The notes: generated from the sequence alone by a model not told the origin. 64,000 bases of DNA from Diphasiastrum complanatum (GCA_029204225.1 MU832264.1:16352-80351); one strand, 5' to 3'; counted from the stretch's first letter, positions 9,233 to 21,074 are shown. Numbers and translations are program-made.

Positions 9233-10135
9233 ATGGAGTTTGCTATCGGCCTTGATCCTCTTATAAGCACTCTTCATCAGCTGGTGCATCTTCCGGAGCA
9301 TTCAGAAAAGCACCTGACAGAGAAGACTCGTAACTACTTGCAAGAGAAAAGCGCTGTGGCTAGTACGGCCGTGGATGTTAAGGAGAATCCAAGGTCCTAC
9401 ATCTTCGTTGCCGATATGCCTGGCCTTACTCGCTCCGACATCCAGGTAGCGTAAGATAGGCTGTTTGGTCGACGTTTACTTATGCGTGTAGGGGATAGTA
9501 TTTCCAATACTTCTTACCACATCGAACCCAGAATACGGGGTAAATTTCTTTTGATAATCTTCGATGCTCTGCTGAGAAGCAGGTTAAATACGCTTAATAG
9601 TGTTTTCTTAATGCTGGTGGTTAAATTTTGTTCTCGCTTTTGATTTATGGTCATCTTGAAAGAATATTGCCATCTTGCAACGTCTACGCTTTTTATGTTT
9701 CTGCTAGATTCTGAAAGATCTTCTTAGGGTGTCAGGCATATTCACGATAGAAACTTAGGAGGTTGTTTGGAGACTAGATTTTGTCGCGATATACTCGTCG
9801 ATCACGTTATAGATCCCTTTCTTGAAGAACTTTTAGAGGCAATGATGTCCAAAGTTGTATTATAACTCTATTTTTTGCAGGTCCAAGTTGAGAATGATAA
9901 TGTGCTCTCAATTAGTGGGAAGAGGAAACGTGAAGAAAAGAGTGATGAGGAGACCAAATTCATTCGTTTGGAAAGGAAGCCTACAAAGTTTATGCGCAAA
10001 TTCTCTCTTCCTTCAGATGTTAACTTCGAAAAGATTTCGGCCACGTGCCAGGATGGAGTTCTCACAGTAACCGTGCCCAAGCTCCCGCCCCCTGAACCCG
10101 AGAAGCCAAAAACCATCGACATTCCTGTCAGTTAA
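9233..10135 (+). CDS. Class II cytosolic small heat-shock protein (two exons)
   Basis: Exons 9233-9445 and 9881-10135 encode 155 residues. The intron 9446-9880 (435 bp) is phase 0, with GT at 9446 and a T-rich stretch ending GCAG at 9880. The protein is an ATP-independent chaperone holding unfolding proteins during heat stress in the cytosol. The N-terminus [10 protein letters not shown] and A-D-V-K-E-like region (T-A-V-D-V-K-E-N-P) match class II. The alpha-crystallin domain starts at [10 protein letters not shown] and includes V-Q-V-E-N-D-N-V-L and I-S-G-K-R-K-R-E-E. It closes with [18 protein letters not shown], typical of class II. Length is normal. The ATG at 9233 is chosen because it aligns with the family start. 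No lesion is seen, so it is probably functional and heat-induced through the element at 8951. The intron is unusual: angiosperm class II genes usually lack one. Confidence 0.92.
9446..9880 (+). other. Intron of the sHSP gene
   Basis: The donor CAG|GTAGCG follows the D-I-Q codons, and the acceptor TTTTTTGCAG precedes V-Q-V-E-N. Unspliced reading ends two codons into the intron (TAA). Removing it restores the unbroken beta-strand region of the alpha-crystallin domain. Confidence 0.9.
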
Positions 10136-11880
10136 GCTTGGTGGCTGGGAATTTATATGCAACTGTATTTGTATCCCTCGAAAGTAAATTTTATTCGCTT
10201 GTAATAGCATGGCTGGAATTTTGTGAGAGCACGAGTAGAAGATAGGGGTTGAATTATTTCTGCTCCGAAGTTTAGTTTAGCTGGAGTACAATGCCATGTA
10301 CCTTTCATCTTCAATCATAACGTTAAGCTGCTATCTTGTGGAATCATTTGCCAATTCTGATCAAAACTTGTAGTTATTATTGCTGGCAAACCTGCTTTCT
10401 TTCGGACGACTATATTACTTAGTATTTACATCTGCTCATTGTTGATGTAGAATATGATGTAGAATACGAGACCCATAATTTACTCTTATATGTCATCATT
10501 TGAGGCACATAAAAGCTTGGTCTTGGTCCTATTTAAGATTTAGGTGGAATATTTTGCTTAAATTTCCCTTGCTTTGGGAGAAGATGTTTCTTGGTATTAA
10601 CCCTTGGAATCACAAAGAATCTAACTTGGGTGGTGAAGCTCAACTTTCACTATATATCAACTCATTATGTGGTACTCAAGCGCGATCATATCATTCATAT
10701 CATTCACCAAGATCGTGCATGTGTTTTGGAAGATATTTCACAAGTAATGTTAACTCCTCAAGTAGACTATGTTTAGGGCTTGCCAAAAACTTATGTACTA
10801 AAAAAGAGTTATAAAAATTCTATTTCAACTATTAGTCTTGTTTTGAAGAATCCAAAATCTAAATAGTAAACTTTTAGTTCTTATTTCCAAATAAATTAGC
10901 AATTTTTTTTTTTTAGCATAAGATTTATTCCATAACAAAAAGCACACGGTAAAATGCAAAGTCCATAGGAAGTATATATCTTTGTTAATTTTTATTATGA
11001 ACTAACATGCATGAATTAAACATTTTGATACTGACAAAAAATAAAAGCCTTATTAGACTGTGTATCAAAATCTAAACCTTTTTAAATAGAGAGCCCATAG
11101 GTTTTTGGCCCATGAGTTGTTGAAAGGCTTACCAAAATCTAACTTATTGGGTTTTGTCTAAAAGCTTGAAAAAGAAAAAGTTATTTTGCAAGCATTGTCA
11201 CCTAGTTAGCCAAAGCCATTTGACCTACCTCCCTCGATCGCTAGAGCCAATTGAAAATTGCCATGTGTGTTGCATTGTGTTTTGAACTCTAGCTACTTAT
11301 ATGTGCTACCTCTAGTGGTAGTTAACACGTGATTAAGCTCTGAGAGGTTGAATGAAAGAGGAGGATATGAGACTCAAACTTGAGAGAGACAGAAAGAGGA
11401 GGATAGGAGACTCAAACTTGAGAGAGACAGAAGGAGACTTTCACCGAAGGCCATACTTTGGATGATTATGATGTTAGTGCAAACTTATATTGGAAACAAC
11501 ATATTTTTTTGAATTACTATTTTGACATGCCTTGGATTTGCCCTGGTGTATTAGGCCTCAAGTGAATTGTCAAAGAAAAAACACCTTGATGACTTTTTTA
11601 GAAAAAAATTTATAAGGTAGCCCAAAGAAAAATAAACACCTTGAAATACGAGAAAACACTTTGATGAATTCATCTGGAAAAAAAATTATAAGGTAGCCCA
11701 AATAGGAAGAAACACCTTGACACTTTTATTATTTAAAATTTAATAAGAACGTTGATGACAAATAAAAGTACAACGTTGAAGATATCTAGGATTAACAAGA
11801 GTGGAGCTTGTGCTACAACTAAGAATCACAAGATCTTTTATTACATGAAAAAGGAAAAACATGTTGTGTTGTCATAGAAA
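10136..11880. other. sHSP 3' flank, then no recognisable gene
   Basis: The first 150 bp is likely the sHSP 3' UTR; AAATTTTATTCG near 10190 is a weak polyadenylation-type element and no AATAAA was found. The rest is AT-rich. Small direct repeats occur at 11340-11440 (GAGGATATGAGACTCAAACTTG-like, two copies about 50 bp apart) and at 11570-11720 (ACACCTTGA motif with AAGGTAGCCCAAA). Open frames here show no motif. Confidence 0.5.
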
Positions 11881-11884
11881 CTTC

Positions 11885-13160
11885 ATCAATTGACTGCAGC
11901 AAATAAGAAAAGTAAAGTAAACTGGTGGTGGGTTAGCTAGTAAAGAGAAGTGAGAATAAGTCGGTCCATTGTCGGCCTTTGTACGATTGATGGAAATTCG
12001 TTGCCCTTACATTGTGTAGCCCAATGGGCACACATCCGTCAAAATGTTGATGAAGCATGCCATATGTCTCAATCGCTCAATAGGGTGTCTATTAGAGTCG
12101 TTTCTTTCCTTTTCTTGACCTGTATTCCCTGTTGCGTTTCTTGAGGTGAAAATTGAGCAAGACAACAAATTAGAATAAGTGAGATCAACAACAAGAATAT
12201 TCGCCGAAGGTATGAAGTCCATCCATCATGAGAAAGAACAATGTCAATGTGCCAATCAGAGGACCGGCAACTCCTATTGGTTTTCTTAATGTGAAGGTTG
12301 AGCAAGAAAACATATTAGCACAAGTGGGATAAAAAACAATACTATGTGCCAAGTTATGAAGCCGGTACCCATCATGAGAAATAACAATGTCAATGCGCTT
12401 GCGTGAAGAGTGAGGCATGGCTAAGGAAAAATGTGAGATTGCTTTTTGAGAACATGAAGCCCTCCATCTCGTGCAATAGAGATTGTTGCATCTTTGATAA
12501 TATTGTGGGATGATGTTCGCTCATTGCCAAAAAGACACCGAACGAAATGGGTGATGAGAGCATGAATAGGATGGCCAAAGACACACCTCGAGATTTCAAA
12601 GGAAGAAGGATGAGGTATATAGTTCCAAGTGAAGACGAAGTGCGACAATGAAAATGGTCGAGGATAATGAAAAAGATGGAATAACAGGCCGAGCTAACCT
12701 CATCACTTGGTCTCGTGTAGGAAGGGATACAAGTTTGAAGCAAATTTGAAGGTGCCTTGGAGAGAATGCAGGACATGGTGAGTTTGTGCACACACTCCAA
12801 GAGAGTCTCCTACCAAGTGATCAAAGTTGTAGGTGAGAAGTGGCTCGAAGGAAGAAGACACACTTTGGTAGAGATGGGAAAAATCTCTTGGACATAGCTA
12901 TGAGGTGATGTTGACCACATGAGCAATATAATCCCTCAAAAGAGGGATCACAACTGAATCAAGAAGCTAAAGCTGGAGCAATAAGTTCCCAACACCCAAG
13001 GAAAGTTGCGAGTGCACAAGTAACAGTAGGAAGAAGACCAACACCTCCACAACAGATGGGTAAAATAGCTTGCTTATGAGTCAGTGTTGTCTTTGAACCA
13101 TTTATGTAGATTCCAACTAGAGAGTCGTAGGTTTCTTTAAATTCAATTTCGCTTTTCATT
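11885..13160 (-). pseudogene. RT-type retroelement relic: post-RT region and nuclease-like domain
   Basis: Minus-strand relic read from 13160 downward. The first block (13159-12959) has L-P-I-C-C-G-G-V-G-L-L then A-T-F-L-G-C-W, resembling the L-P-x-R-x-G-G-L-G-L ... G-S-W region after the reverse transcriptase of a plant retroelement family. The last block (about 12400-11890) has R-I-D-I-V-I-S-H-D-G, then E-K-x-R ... R-H-P. Its better-preserved relative at 61379-61905 continues into F-I-P-L-A-I-E-T-Y-G. The D ... K ... E pattern suggests a PD-(D/E)XK-like endonuclease fold. Frames are broken throughout. Naming is by remembered family pattern; the exact class is uncertain. Confidence 0.5.
12156..12400. 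repeat. Tandem duplication of about 145 bp in the relic
   Basis: AGCAAGACAACAAATTAG at 12156 is echoed by AGCAAGAAAACATATTAG at 12301. Downstream, CATCATGAGAAAGAACAATG and CATCATGAGAAATAACAATG keep the same offset. The nuclease-like start (R/H-I-D-I-V-I/L-S-H-D-G) is therefore present twice. Confidence 0.7.
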
Positions 13161-14770
13161 TGTAATTTGATTATATAGGTTTGTAGAGCTTTGTCTTAGC
13201 TTTCATTTGCACCAATTTGCAAGGCATTTGGATAAGAGCTGCAAAAGTTATTGCACTTTTTCCAAAAGCTATCAAAATAGGTGACTAGAATTTTGCTTTT
13301 ACTTGATTTTTCAGATTTGATCTAAGGTTCTATTTTAAGTTTCTTTAAATAGGAATTTAGAGCATTGTCTTAGCTTTGATCTGATCTATATGGCAGGTCA
13401 TTTGGATTAGTATCCAAAAAGTTATGACAAACCTTGTTTCCGAGCTCTACTTTTGCTAATTTTCTTCTTGAAAAAATTTCAGCCCTGTTCTGTTGTGAAT
13501 TTGACCTATCAAATCACATTCAATTATTGATGTGATCCTATATGCGGATAGAGCTTGTTGTTAGCTTTTCAGAGGTACTGAGTGTGTGTGATTTGGATCA
13601 ATATTAAGAAAGTTATGACCAAATTAGTAAAGATGGGTCAGACTAGCCATAATTCTGAAAATTTTCTTTTGGATTTTTCCAAGTGAGAGAGAAGCACTTC
13701 AACCCTTATTTTTTGAAGTTTTGGTTCTTTGTAAAAAAAATTTAGTTTCCTCATTTTGAAGTTTCGGAGGTTCATTTAAAAAAAAAAAAACCTGACCTAA
13801 CGCTACCTTCGCACAACCCTAACCTTACCCTCGCAATTAGATTAGAAAGAGAAAAAAATATCAAAAACCTAAAAAAAACACCCTGCAAAATTTTTTTAAC
13901 CCTAAGTCTTGGACCTATTTATAAAAAAATACGACCCTAAACCTAAGGCCCCCTCGCTCTCTCCCCCTCTGTGCCCTCTCCCATGCGTCCCCCTCTCTTT
14001 TCCCTGGCCGTACCCCCTCCCCACCTCCTCGCGTTCTCTCTCTGCCTCCTGCTCACACGTGCCCCCCCCCCCTCTCACTCCCACCACCCCCCCCCCCCCC
14101 CCCCCCCCTCTCTAGCATGAACTAAGGCTCAATCCAACTAGCATGGTCAGGAAGCTAGAATGCCAAAGGTAGACAGGGTGGTCAGTATTGTGAGGACAAG
14201 ATCCACTCTTTCTTGCATAAGCTCATCTTGTTGCTAACACAAATGAGAGAATACTATAAAGAAGCCCTAGATTAATCACTATGGTTGCCCCCCAACTAGT
14301 GGCTCCCAACTAGTGGCTAAGATTAAATTTAAAGATGAAACTCTAATCTTCCTTGAATCCCAACCCTTAATTTGAGGCATTCTCTTCCAAATTAAGGTGG
14401 CTATCCTATACTCTCTCTTAAGGCTTACCCAACCAAGAGGAGGCAACTAACTCAATAATCCATTCCATACAATAGTTTACAACCAAAGGGAAGATCCACG
14501 ATGGGGAGACACAAGAGAGATGGGAAGATCCAAAATGTAGAATTCCTCTACAAGTGTTAAGTTACAAGCCATAGTAATTTAAGTATAAAACTAAGTCACT
14601 TACAATAGGTTCCATGGGACAAACCCCTAATGAACCATAGGACTTATTTTTATAAGTTAGGTTCCATGAGACAGACCCCCATTGGACCTAAGCTAGAGTC
14701 GCTTTGATTATATGACTTGAACTAATTTGAATTACCATATGGCTAGAAAATTCACAGGGAATATTAGCCT
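13161..14770. other. Gene-free; C/CT-rich tract at 13950-14115
   Basis: No coding motif. Degenerate CCCTAA-like motifs occur near 13800-13835 and 13900-13945. A strongly pyrimidine-rich tract at 13950-14115 ends in poly-C (about 14063-14107). It yields meaningless proline-rich and glycine-rich frames on the two strands. Confidence 0.6.
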
Positions 14771-16895
14771 ACACTGACACAACGGCCAGCAAATGAATGC
14801 GTGGCATCGCCCCCTCCTCATCGAGTCCTCCTACTACTAGAAGACGTACCGCACCTCCGCCACGAACCGCCACCACGCCACAACTTCTTCTTCTAACTAC
14901 TACCATGACATCTATTCCTTTTCCCCCTGTTCCTACCACCTCTACCTTTGTTCCCACATCTTCTACTGCTTCTATCACCATTGCTTCGTCCATACCCCCT
15001 GCTTCTGCTTCTACACCCCTCCTTCAGATCAACCCTCTCGACTCTCATCTCTCTCCTGACACTCTGTCGTGGATGAACCTCCTCCATCTTTCACCTCCTC
15101 GCCAAGTTTATTCACCTCCCACATCTCCATCCATCCTTCACACCACCATCCAATTCCCTTCTGTTTCTCCCATTCCTTCTTTTGGACAATCCGCCCTTAC
15201 ACCTGTTTCCACTTTTGCTACTCCTCTCACACCCCCCCATAGCTCCTGTGAAGGCCTCCGAGGGTGACACACCGTTGCCCGATAACACATTTATACAGAC
15301 GAAATTTGTCTCATCACCGCAGCGTGCTGATCCTACCGCACCAGAGGGTATGGCGCTGCCAGAGAACCTGATCGAAGATGATGACACTGGCGTGCAAACC
15401 AGTCGGGCGACAACAACAACAGCCCCAGCAAGTGCCACGACGCTACCGGTTGCTCCCACGGACCTCACGACGGCCTACCAAACTTTGGGAACCTTCATCC
15501 AAGACGTGGTAGCGGCCAAGACATCACTGGACAGCCGAGAACTACAGTTAGCAACAAACAACACTCAACTGCGAGCCAATATTACAAAGCTGCAGCAAGA
15601 ATTGATGATCGCTCAGCAATATGAGCTGGATGGACAGAAGGAGATCTCGAAGCTACAACAAAAAAAAGATGGCTAAATCACTATATCCAGAGCCTTTTCA
15701 AAGTAGTCACGGATGCTTCGGCAAAGGTCCAAGAGCTTCAAATAGAAGCTTCACAACGACTCGCCCCCCTTCAAGCGCAACTTCAGATCTAGGAGATGAA
15801 AAATATTCGTCTAGGAGCAGAGGTGCAAGCATTGCAGAATGAAAAGATCGTCTGGCTAGCTCAACCGACACCTGATACTAGGCCGCTCTCTCAGGTTGAA
15901 ATGAACCTATTCCGACATCAGGTGCAGGTATACAGCCACACCTTGAATAGCTACTAGGCGAAATTCGACAAATACAGAGCAAGTGCCAATCAAGAGTTGG
16001 CCTAGGCCAAGCAAGCCCTCAAGGCCTGCTAGAAGTTCATGGAGCAGAAACCCCAACCAGCCCTGGTGGCAATTCCAGCACCACCTATCTTTGATACTGC
16101 ACAGGCCGGCTCCAGCCAAGATAAAGGAAAACAAGCAGGATAGGGGCAAGCAGTCCAAACCATGGCTCGGGTGCAAAAGATCAAGGGCCTTAGGATACCA
16201 CAGGAGTCGACACAGGCCCAGATACGAGCCAGACACAAGCCTCATCATCACAAGGCTCGAGATCGATCTCCGCAGGAAGCCAACCTCGATAGAGGACAAA
16301 ATCAATTCCTATTTGGTGCAGTTCCCACATGAAAGCTCACGCAGCTGCTGGCAACTCGCAGTGACAATAAAGGAGATCAAGGGAAATGAGCTGGCCTATA
16401 TCCCAACCTTAGGAGCTCAGTCAAAATGGAAAAAATGATTGTTTGAACGGGACCCGGGCCATCAGGGCATACGTTACCAGTCTCAGGCAATTACGGGTCA
16501 ACGCCCACTACCTCCCCTACCCACGTAGATCTAAATGGGCGGAGTGTGGCACACCCTTGGACAAAATCATGATCCACACAAGGAATTGGCCGAAGATAGA
16601 GTCACAGTACGGGTGAAAAATGGACGTAGACGCCAAGAGGGCTCTCGTTTAGTTTTCGCAACAATTTCTCACCTGCCCAGATTCGACAATCCATGCGGCT
16701 GCAACATATGCCCAGGACTTGGAGTTTTTGATGGGAGTCCCCACAAAATGGGACGACATTTTGCCGACGATCTGTTTTGATCCCAATACCGCCCTGGTTT
16801 CAGAAAAAGTTGAGGACCAACTACTAGTGGCGCGAGTGTATTATAGAGCGGCACAACTCGACGATCCCTGGTGTCAGAAATGGTGAACTTTTGCA
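14770..16895 (+). pseudogene. Gypsy-like gag/5' ORF region (broken)
   Basis: A Ser/Thr/Pro-rich frame (14797-15267) overlaps a second frame (15182-15676). The second has an acidic E-D-D-D block and an L-Q-Q-E-L coiled-coil-like stretch near its end. Broken frames continue to about 16890, with a recognisable run around 16460-16895 (L-R-V-N-A-H-Y-L-P-Y-P, later P-T-K-W-D-D-I-L-P, V-Y-Y-R-A-A-Q-L). The 15200-15420 part recurs on the minus strand at 51044-51290 beside a Gypsy-type LTR. This supports assignment to the leading ORF of a Ty3/Gypsy family, but no protease or RT follows here. At least ten stops interrupt it. Confidence 0.5.
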
Positions 16896-16899
16896 ACTT

Positions 16900-17664
16900 T
16901 GTTGCAGCACAAACAATACACGAAGGTCGAACGAGAACAATTCGCGACAGTCAACGTGTCTTTGACTCAAAGCACGAACGATTCGCGAATCAATCGCGAA
17001 TCGTAAACACACCTCCAGGACCGCAAAGCGCAAAATGGACGCAAAACGAAAACTACGAAAAGAACGAAAACACACGAAGAGAAATCTTTCGCGCTGCCAG
17101 TTGGCAGCTTAACGGGCTTCATGCCCAGCTGAAACGAATAGCAATGACGGAGACTAACTAACTAGTTGATCAGCGTTAACTAGTCTTGTGATACTACGTT
17201 TAGCTATCTTGTAAACTCCACACAATGGAGGTATAAACGATCCTCTCTGGATCATAACAAAAGTGAGAGAAAAAGTAATGAGAATTTTACAGAGATCTGT
17301 AAGAAACAGAGAGAGACGTAGTGAATAGAGTAAAAAAGCAAAAATACCATAGCTGTGCATGAAAGTCTGCCAACGAACAGAACACAACGAAAGAGCAGAG
17401 AGTCAATCTGCCAACGAGCGAGACACTGATGATCTCGCTCTAAAACCAAACTGACAATATAGTCGCTCTATTTCGTGTATCTCTTGGCCTTGTACTGTGT
17501 CTCTTGATTGCTAGAATAAAATATGTTCTGTGATGTGTAGTCGAGTGTCTGGGATCCCGTAAGAGCTTCTGCACAAAAAGAACATTCAAAGACAGAAAAT
17601 TGTTCGCAAATCATAATAGAGGACGAACACGAAAAACAACAAAGAAAAAAGCACTTCCACGACA
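16900..17664 (+). mobile_element. 5' LTR of Copia-1 (left edge uncertain)
   Basis: Ends ...CCACGACA at 17664, immediately before an initiator-Met primer site. It is rich in CGCGAA/TTCGCG motifs, resembling the LTR family at 43301 and 52428 and the stretch at 57100-57470. The left edge lies where the gag-like text at 16890 is cut; no partner LTR remains at 20150. Confidence 0.55.
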
Positions 17665-17677
17665 TGGTATTAGAGCC
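17665..17677 (+). promoter_or_regulatory. Copia-1 primer-binding site
   Basis: TGGTATTAGAGCC directly follows the LTR end. It differs at one position from the standard TGGTATCAGAGCC complementary to initiator-Met tRNA. Confidence 0.75.
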
Positions 17678-17729
17678 GACAGATTTTCACTACTGATATC
17701 CCAGCAGTGATTCTTCCAGACAACACAAT

Positions 17730-18656
17730 ATGGCTACGACAATCCAGACCAGAGTAGCAATCTGTCTTGATGGTGCAAATTACAGAATTTGAAAATTCAA
17801 AATCAAAACACTCTTGAAGGGCGAAGGCATATGGTCGGTGACTGAGCTCTCAGAGGTGCAACCTCCAGAGGGAGACCCGAGGAGAGCTGAATGGATCAGA
17901 AAGGATGAGCGCGCAATGACAATCATCATTTCGTCCATAAATGAAGATCTACTCATGCAGATTGAAGACTGCGAAAGTAGCCATGCAGCGTGAGAAAGAT
18001 TAAAGTAGACGTATGAAGTGAGGACTGTAGCTTCAGTCATGCACCTTCACAATCAGCTGCAATCCATACGGTGGGATGGCAACAAGTTAGATCAGCACGT
18101 TGAGAATATCAGAACGATCTTCGCTCAACTCGCTGCATCAGGACAGGAGCACCAGGTCCCAGCACCACAATAGCTGATGTACTTCATGAAATCTCTATCG
18201 ACGTCCTATCAGCCACTGAGAATGCTCATACTGAGTCTACTAGATATGACATTCGACAAAGCAGTCAGTCTTGTCGCTGATGAGAGACTGATGAGAGACG
18301 AAGGAGAGGGAAGCAGTGATCAAGAGAAGGCTCTCTTCACGAAAGGAAAGAAGACGAACCAAAACAAGCCAAAATTCGAGAAGATGAAGTCCTCGAATCA
18401 ACAATCTTCTTCCTGCGATCACTGCCACAAACTAGGCCATACGGCCAACAAATGCTGGTTCAATCCAGCAATACCTTGCATGCATTGCAAGAAGAAAGGG
18501 CATTCTGCATACGACTGCAGATTCAACCCAAAAAAGAAAAACAAAGCTGAAAAGGCAAACTTGCAGAGTCATCAAAGGATGCTGAAAGAGGTGACGAAGC
18601 TTTCACGATACTCGACGAAGCTTCGACAAGCTACTCTGAACACGACTATGATGTAG
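17730..18656 (+). pseudogene. Copia-1 gag with two zinc knuckles
   Basis: One frame runs from ATG 17730 to 18656 and is broken only by nonsense codons before 18177, mostly TGA or TAG where tryptophan is expected. The N-terminus A-I-C-L-D-G-A-N-Y-R-I is UBN2-type. The C-terminus has two CCHC knuckles: C-D-H-C-H-K-L-G-H-T-A-N-K-C (about 18414-18455) and C-M-H-C-K-K-K-G-H-S-A-Y-D-C. Gag would coat the RNA genome. The stops indicate cytosine deamination rather than random decay. A frameshift near 18,640 separates it from protease. Confidence 0.85.
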
Positions 18657-20155
18657 TCATTGATTCAGGAGCAACATCTCACATAACCTGCAACAAGTAG
18701 ATCTTGATCAACTTTCGCGAACTCGAAAACGACAGAGCAGTGATTCTAGGCGATGGAAGCGGACACGATGTCAAAGGCATCGGCTCTCTACAGCTACGAA
18801 CACTGTCAGGCCAAGTAGAGCTGCCAGGAGCACTCTATGTGCCCTCACTCAGAAAGGATCTACGATCTGTCTCCAAGATGGCAGATCTAGGCATTCGAGT
18901 TTTGTTCGATGACAACACTTGCCGTATGATCGAGAAGACGACAAACAAGTTGCTGACGGTCGGATGCAGAGAAGGAAATCTCTACCAGGCCAAAATAATC
19001 AGCAATTCTGAAAGCATATTAAATGCTTCAGAAAACAAAGATCAGCTCTGGCATAGAAGAATGTATCATCTGAACATGCGGAGCCTGTATGACATGAGCA
19101 GAAAGGACATTGTCATAGGTCTCAAGATTTCAAGGCTAGAGGCTGAATCTGTGAAGCTTGTCAGAAAGGCAAGCAACATCGAAATCCATTCACACACGAG
19201 GGAAGTAGAGCCAAAGAAGTTCTTGAGCTCGTCCACTCTGATGTGTGTGGACCGATGAAAACATATTCGCTTTCAGGTTTGAGATATTTTCTAACGTTCG
19301 TAGATGATTACAACCGAATGACCACGATCTACTACTTGAAGAAGAAATCGGACGTATTTGATTCTTTCAAGAAGTTCGTGGCATTCGTAGAGCGACACAC
19401 CTTGAAAAAGATACAGATCCTTAGATCTGACAATGGAGGTGAATACAAAAGCATAGAATTCTCAAGATTCTGCGAAGAACAGGGGATAGAACACCAGTTC
19501 ACTCCTGCATACACACTAGAATACAACGGTGTGGCAGAAAGAAGAAACAGAACGCTAGTCGAAGGATCCAGATGCATGATGGCATAGGCTCAATTGCCAG
19601 GTCAATTTTGGGCCGAGGTAATAGCTGCAGCTGTACACCTGCAAAACAGATCTACAACGACAGCGCTGGAGAACAAAACACCATACGAAATGTGGACAGG
19701 TAGAAAGCCTAATCTGTCATACGTACGAGTGTTTGGATGTGCATCATACAAGCACATTCCAAAGGAAAAGATAAGCAAGCTCGATGACAAATCCGAACAA
19801 ACAATCATGGTCGGCTACTCGAACAGAACACATGTGTACAGACTCTACGATCCAACCACAAAGAAGGTTGTTTCGAGCAGAGATGTGAAGTTCGACGAGT
19901 CCAAATTCCCTGGATTGAAAGACAAAAGAAGCCATGAGATCTTCACACTGCTGCCTATTCAAGAGGGAGACCGAGGACATACATCAAATCAAAATGCAGA
20001 GCCCCAGATTCCAGAGCAGCAGGAAGCGGAGGATCAACCCCACGAACAAGAAATGTTCGAGCAGCGACGAAACGAACCTCGAAGGTCAACAAGACAAAGA
20101 AGACCTCCAGACCACTATTCTGACAATCTTCAATGGAGCAAAGACACGTAGTTCG
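18650..20155 (+). pseudogene. Copia-1 protease, integrase and linker (no RT)
   Basis: D-S-G-A-T-S-H (18662-18682) is the aspartic protease active site. A TAG replaces W in N-K-W-I-L. The GAG-pre-integrase region (L-W-H-R-R-M-Y-H-L) follows, then the D,D35E integrase core: H-S-D-V-C-G-P, F-V-D-D-Y, S-D-N-G-G-E-Y, N-G-V-A-E-R-R-N-R-T. Then come the Y-E-M-W-T-G-R-K-P-N and V-F-G-C motifs and the R-R-S-T-R-Q-R-R-P-P hinge. A TAG at 19585-19587 replaces an expected residue. Sequence stops at about 20155, exactly before reverse transcriptase, at the junction with an opposite-strand Copia. Confidence 0.9.
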
Positions 20156-20159
20156 AGTA

Positions 20160-20972
20160 CTACAACTTCATAGTTCCTTTGCCTTCCACGCGTATGGTGA
20201 TAGAATCTCCGAGATAGATAAATTGGTCTCTGTTGTAAGCTGTGTACTCCATAAACCATTTCTTACAAGAGGTCATGTGCTGGGTAGCACCGTTGTCTAG
20301 GTACCAGCTCTCACAATCTTCGCTGTTGTTGTAAGCCATTAACAAGTGTGTGTCTTGCTCCTTGAATTCGGCCACGTTGGAGGAGTCTGGCTGCTGTTGT
20401 TGTTGCTGCTTCTTTGTCTCGTTGTAGATCCGGATACGACATTCCTTGATGTCATGATTGGCTCTCTTGCAATATCTACAGAAAAGCTTCTTGCGCAATC
20501 CACCATGCTCACTTTGAATGTGAGGCTTCTGATGTTGCTGTTGCACCTGATTCTTGCCCTTGGAATGGTCTTTCTTCTTGGTGTATAGAGCCATGGATTT
20601 GTCTTTGATGGACAGGCTGCTAGTCTTTCTCCGCATTTCTTCTTGAAGAAGATGACCAATCACCTTTTGAAGAGTGAGGTCAGGTTGTGTGGAGATCATC
20701 ACCACAAATTGTTCATACGACTTTGGAAGAGAAGAAAACAAGGTCATAATGGCATCATCATCTTGAATAGAACATCCTACAGCTGATAACTGATCTAACA
20801 TGGACTTGAAGTTGTTGATGTGAGAAGTGATGGCAATAGAATCAGACATTCTAAGAGTAAAGAACTTCCTTCTAAGATGTAATCTCGTGGTTACATCATG
20901 AGTCTGATAGAGACTTGATAATAAGTCTAGTGCTTCCTTAGAGGTTTTGCACGTGGTAACGTTAGGCTTCAC
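20160..20972 (-). pseudogene. Copia gag and protease start, truncated both ends
   Basis: A single open frame of about 270 codons. It has a UBN2 gag core (E-A-L-D-L-L-S-S-L-Y onward), a single CCHC knuckle C-R-Y-C-K-R-A-N-H-D-I-K-E-C, a polyglutamine stretch and a protease site reading D-N-G-A-T (usually D-S/T-G-A). It ends at V-E-G-K-G-T-M-K-L at the junction with Copia-1. The first 60-80 gag residues are missing, because only about 90 bp separates the frame from the primer site. The frame itself has no stops, so this copy is younger than its neighbours. Confidence 0.85.
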
Positions 20973-21062
20973 TGAGTGATGAAGATGAAGAGCTACCTAT
21001 ATGAGACATGATAACAGTATACAAAATGAACAAACTTAATCTCTCGGTTTATTTGAGCTACC

Positions 21063-21074
21063 GCTCTGATACCA
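21063..21074 (-). promoter_or_regulatory. Primer-binding site of minus-strand Copia
   Basis: On the minus strand TGGTATCAGAGC is an exact match to the initiator-Met tRNA complement. It lies a few bases after the LTR end at 21081. Confidence 0.85.

Noticed and set aside
10500-10814. Overlapping plus-strand frames after the sHSP gene
   Set aside because: Checked for Copia RNase H end motifs; no convincing match.
13902-14115. Proline-rich and glycine-rich frames
   Set aside because: Translation of a C/CT-rich low-complexity tract; no start context or family match.
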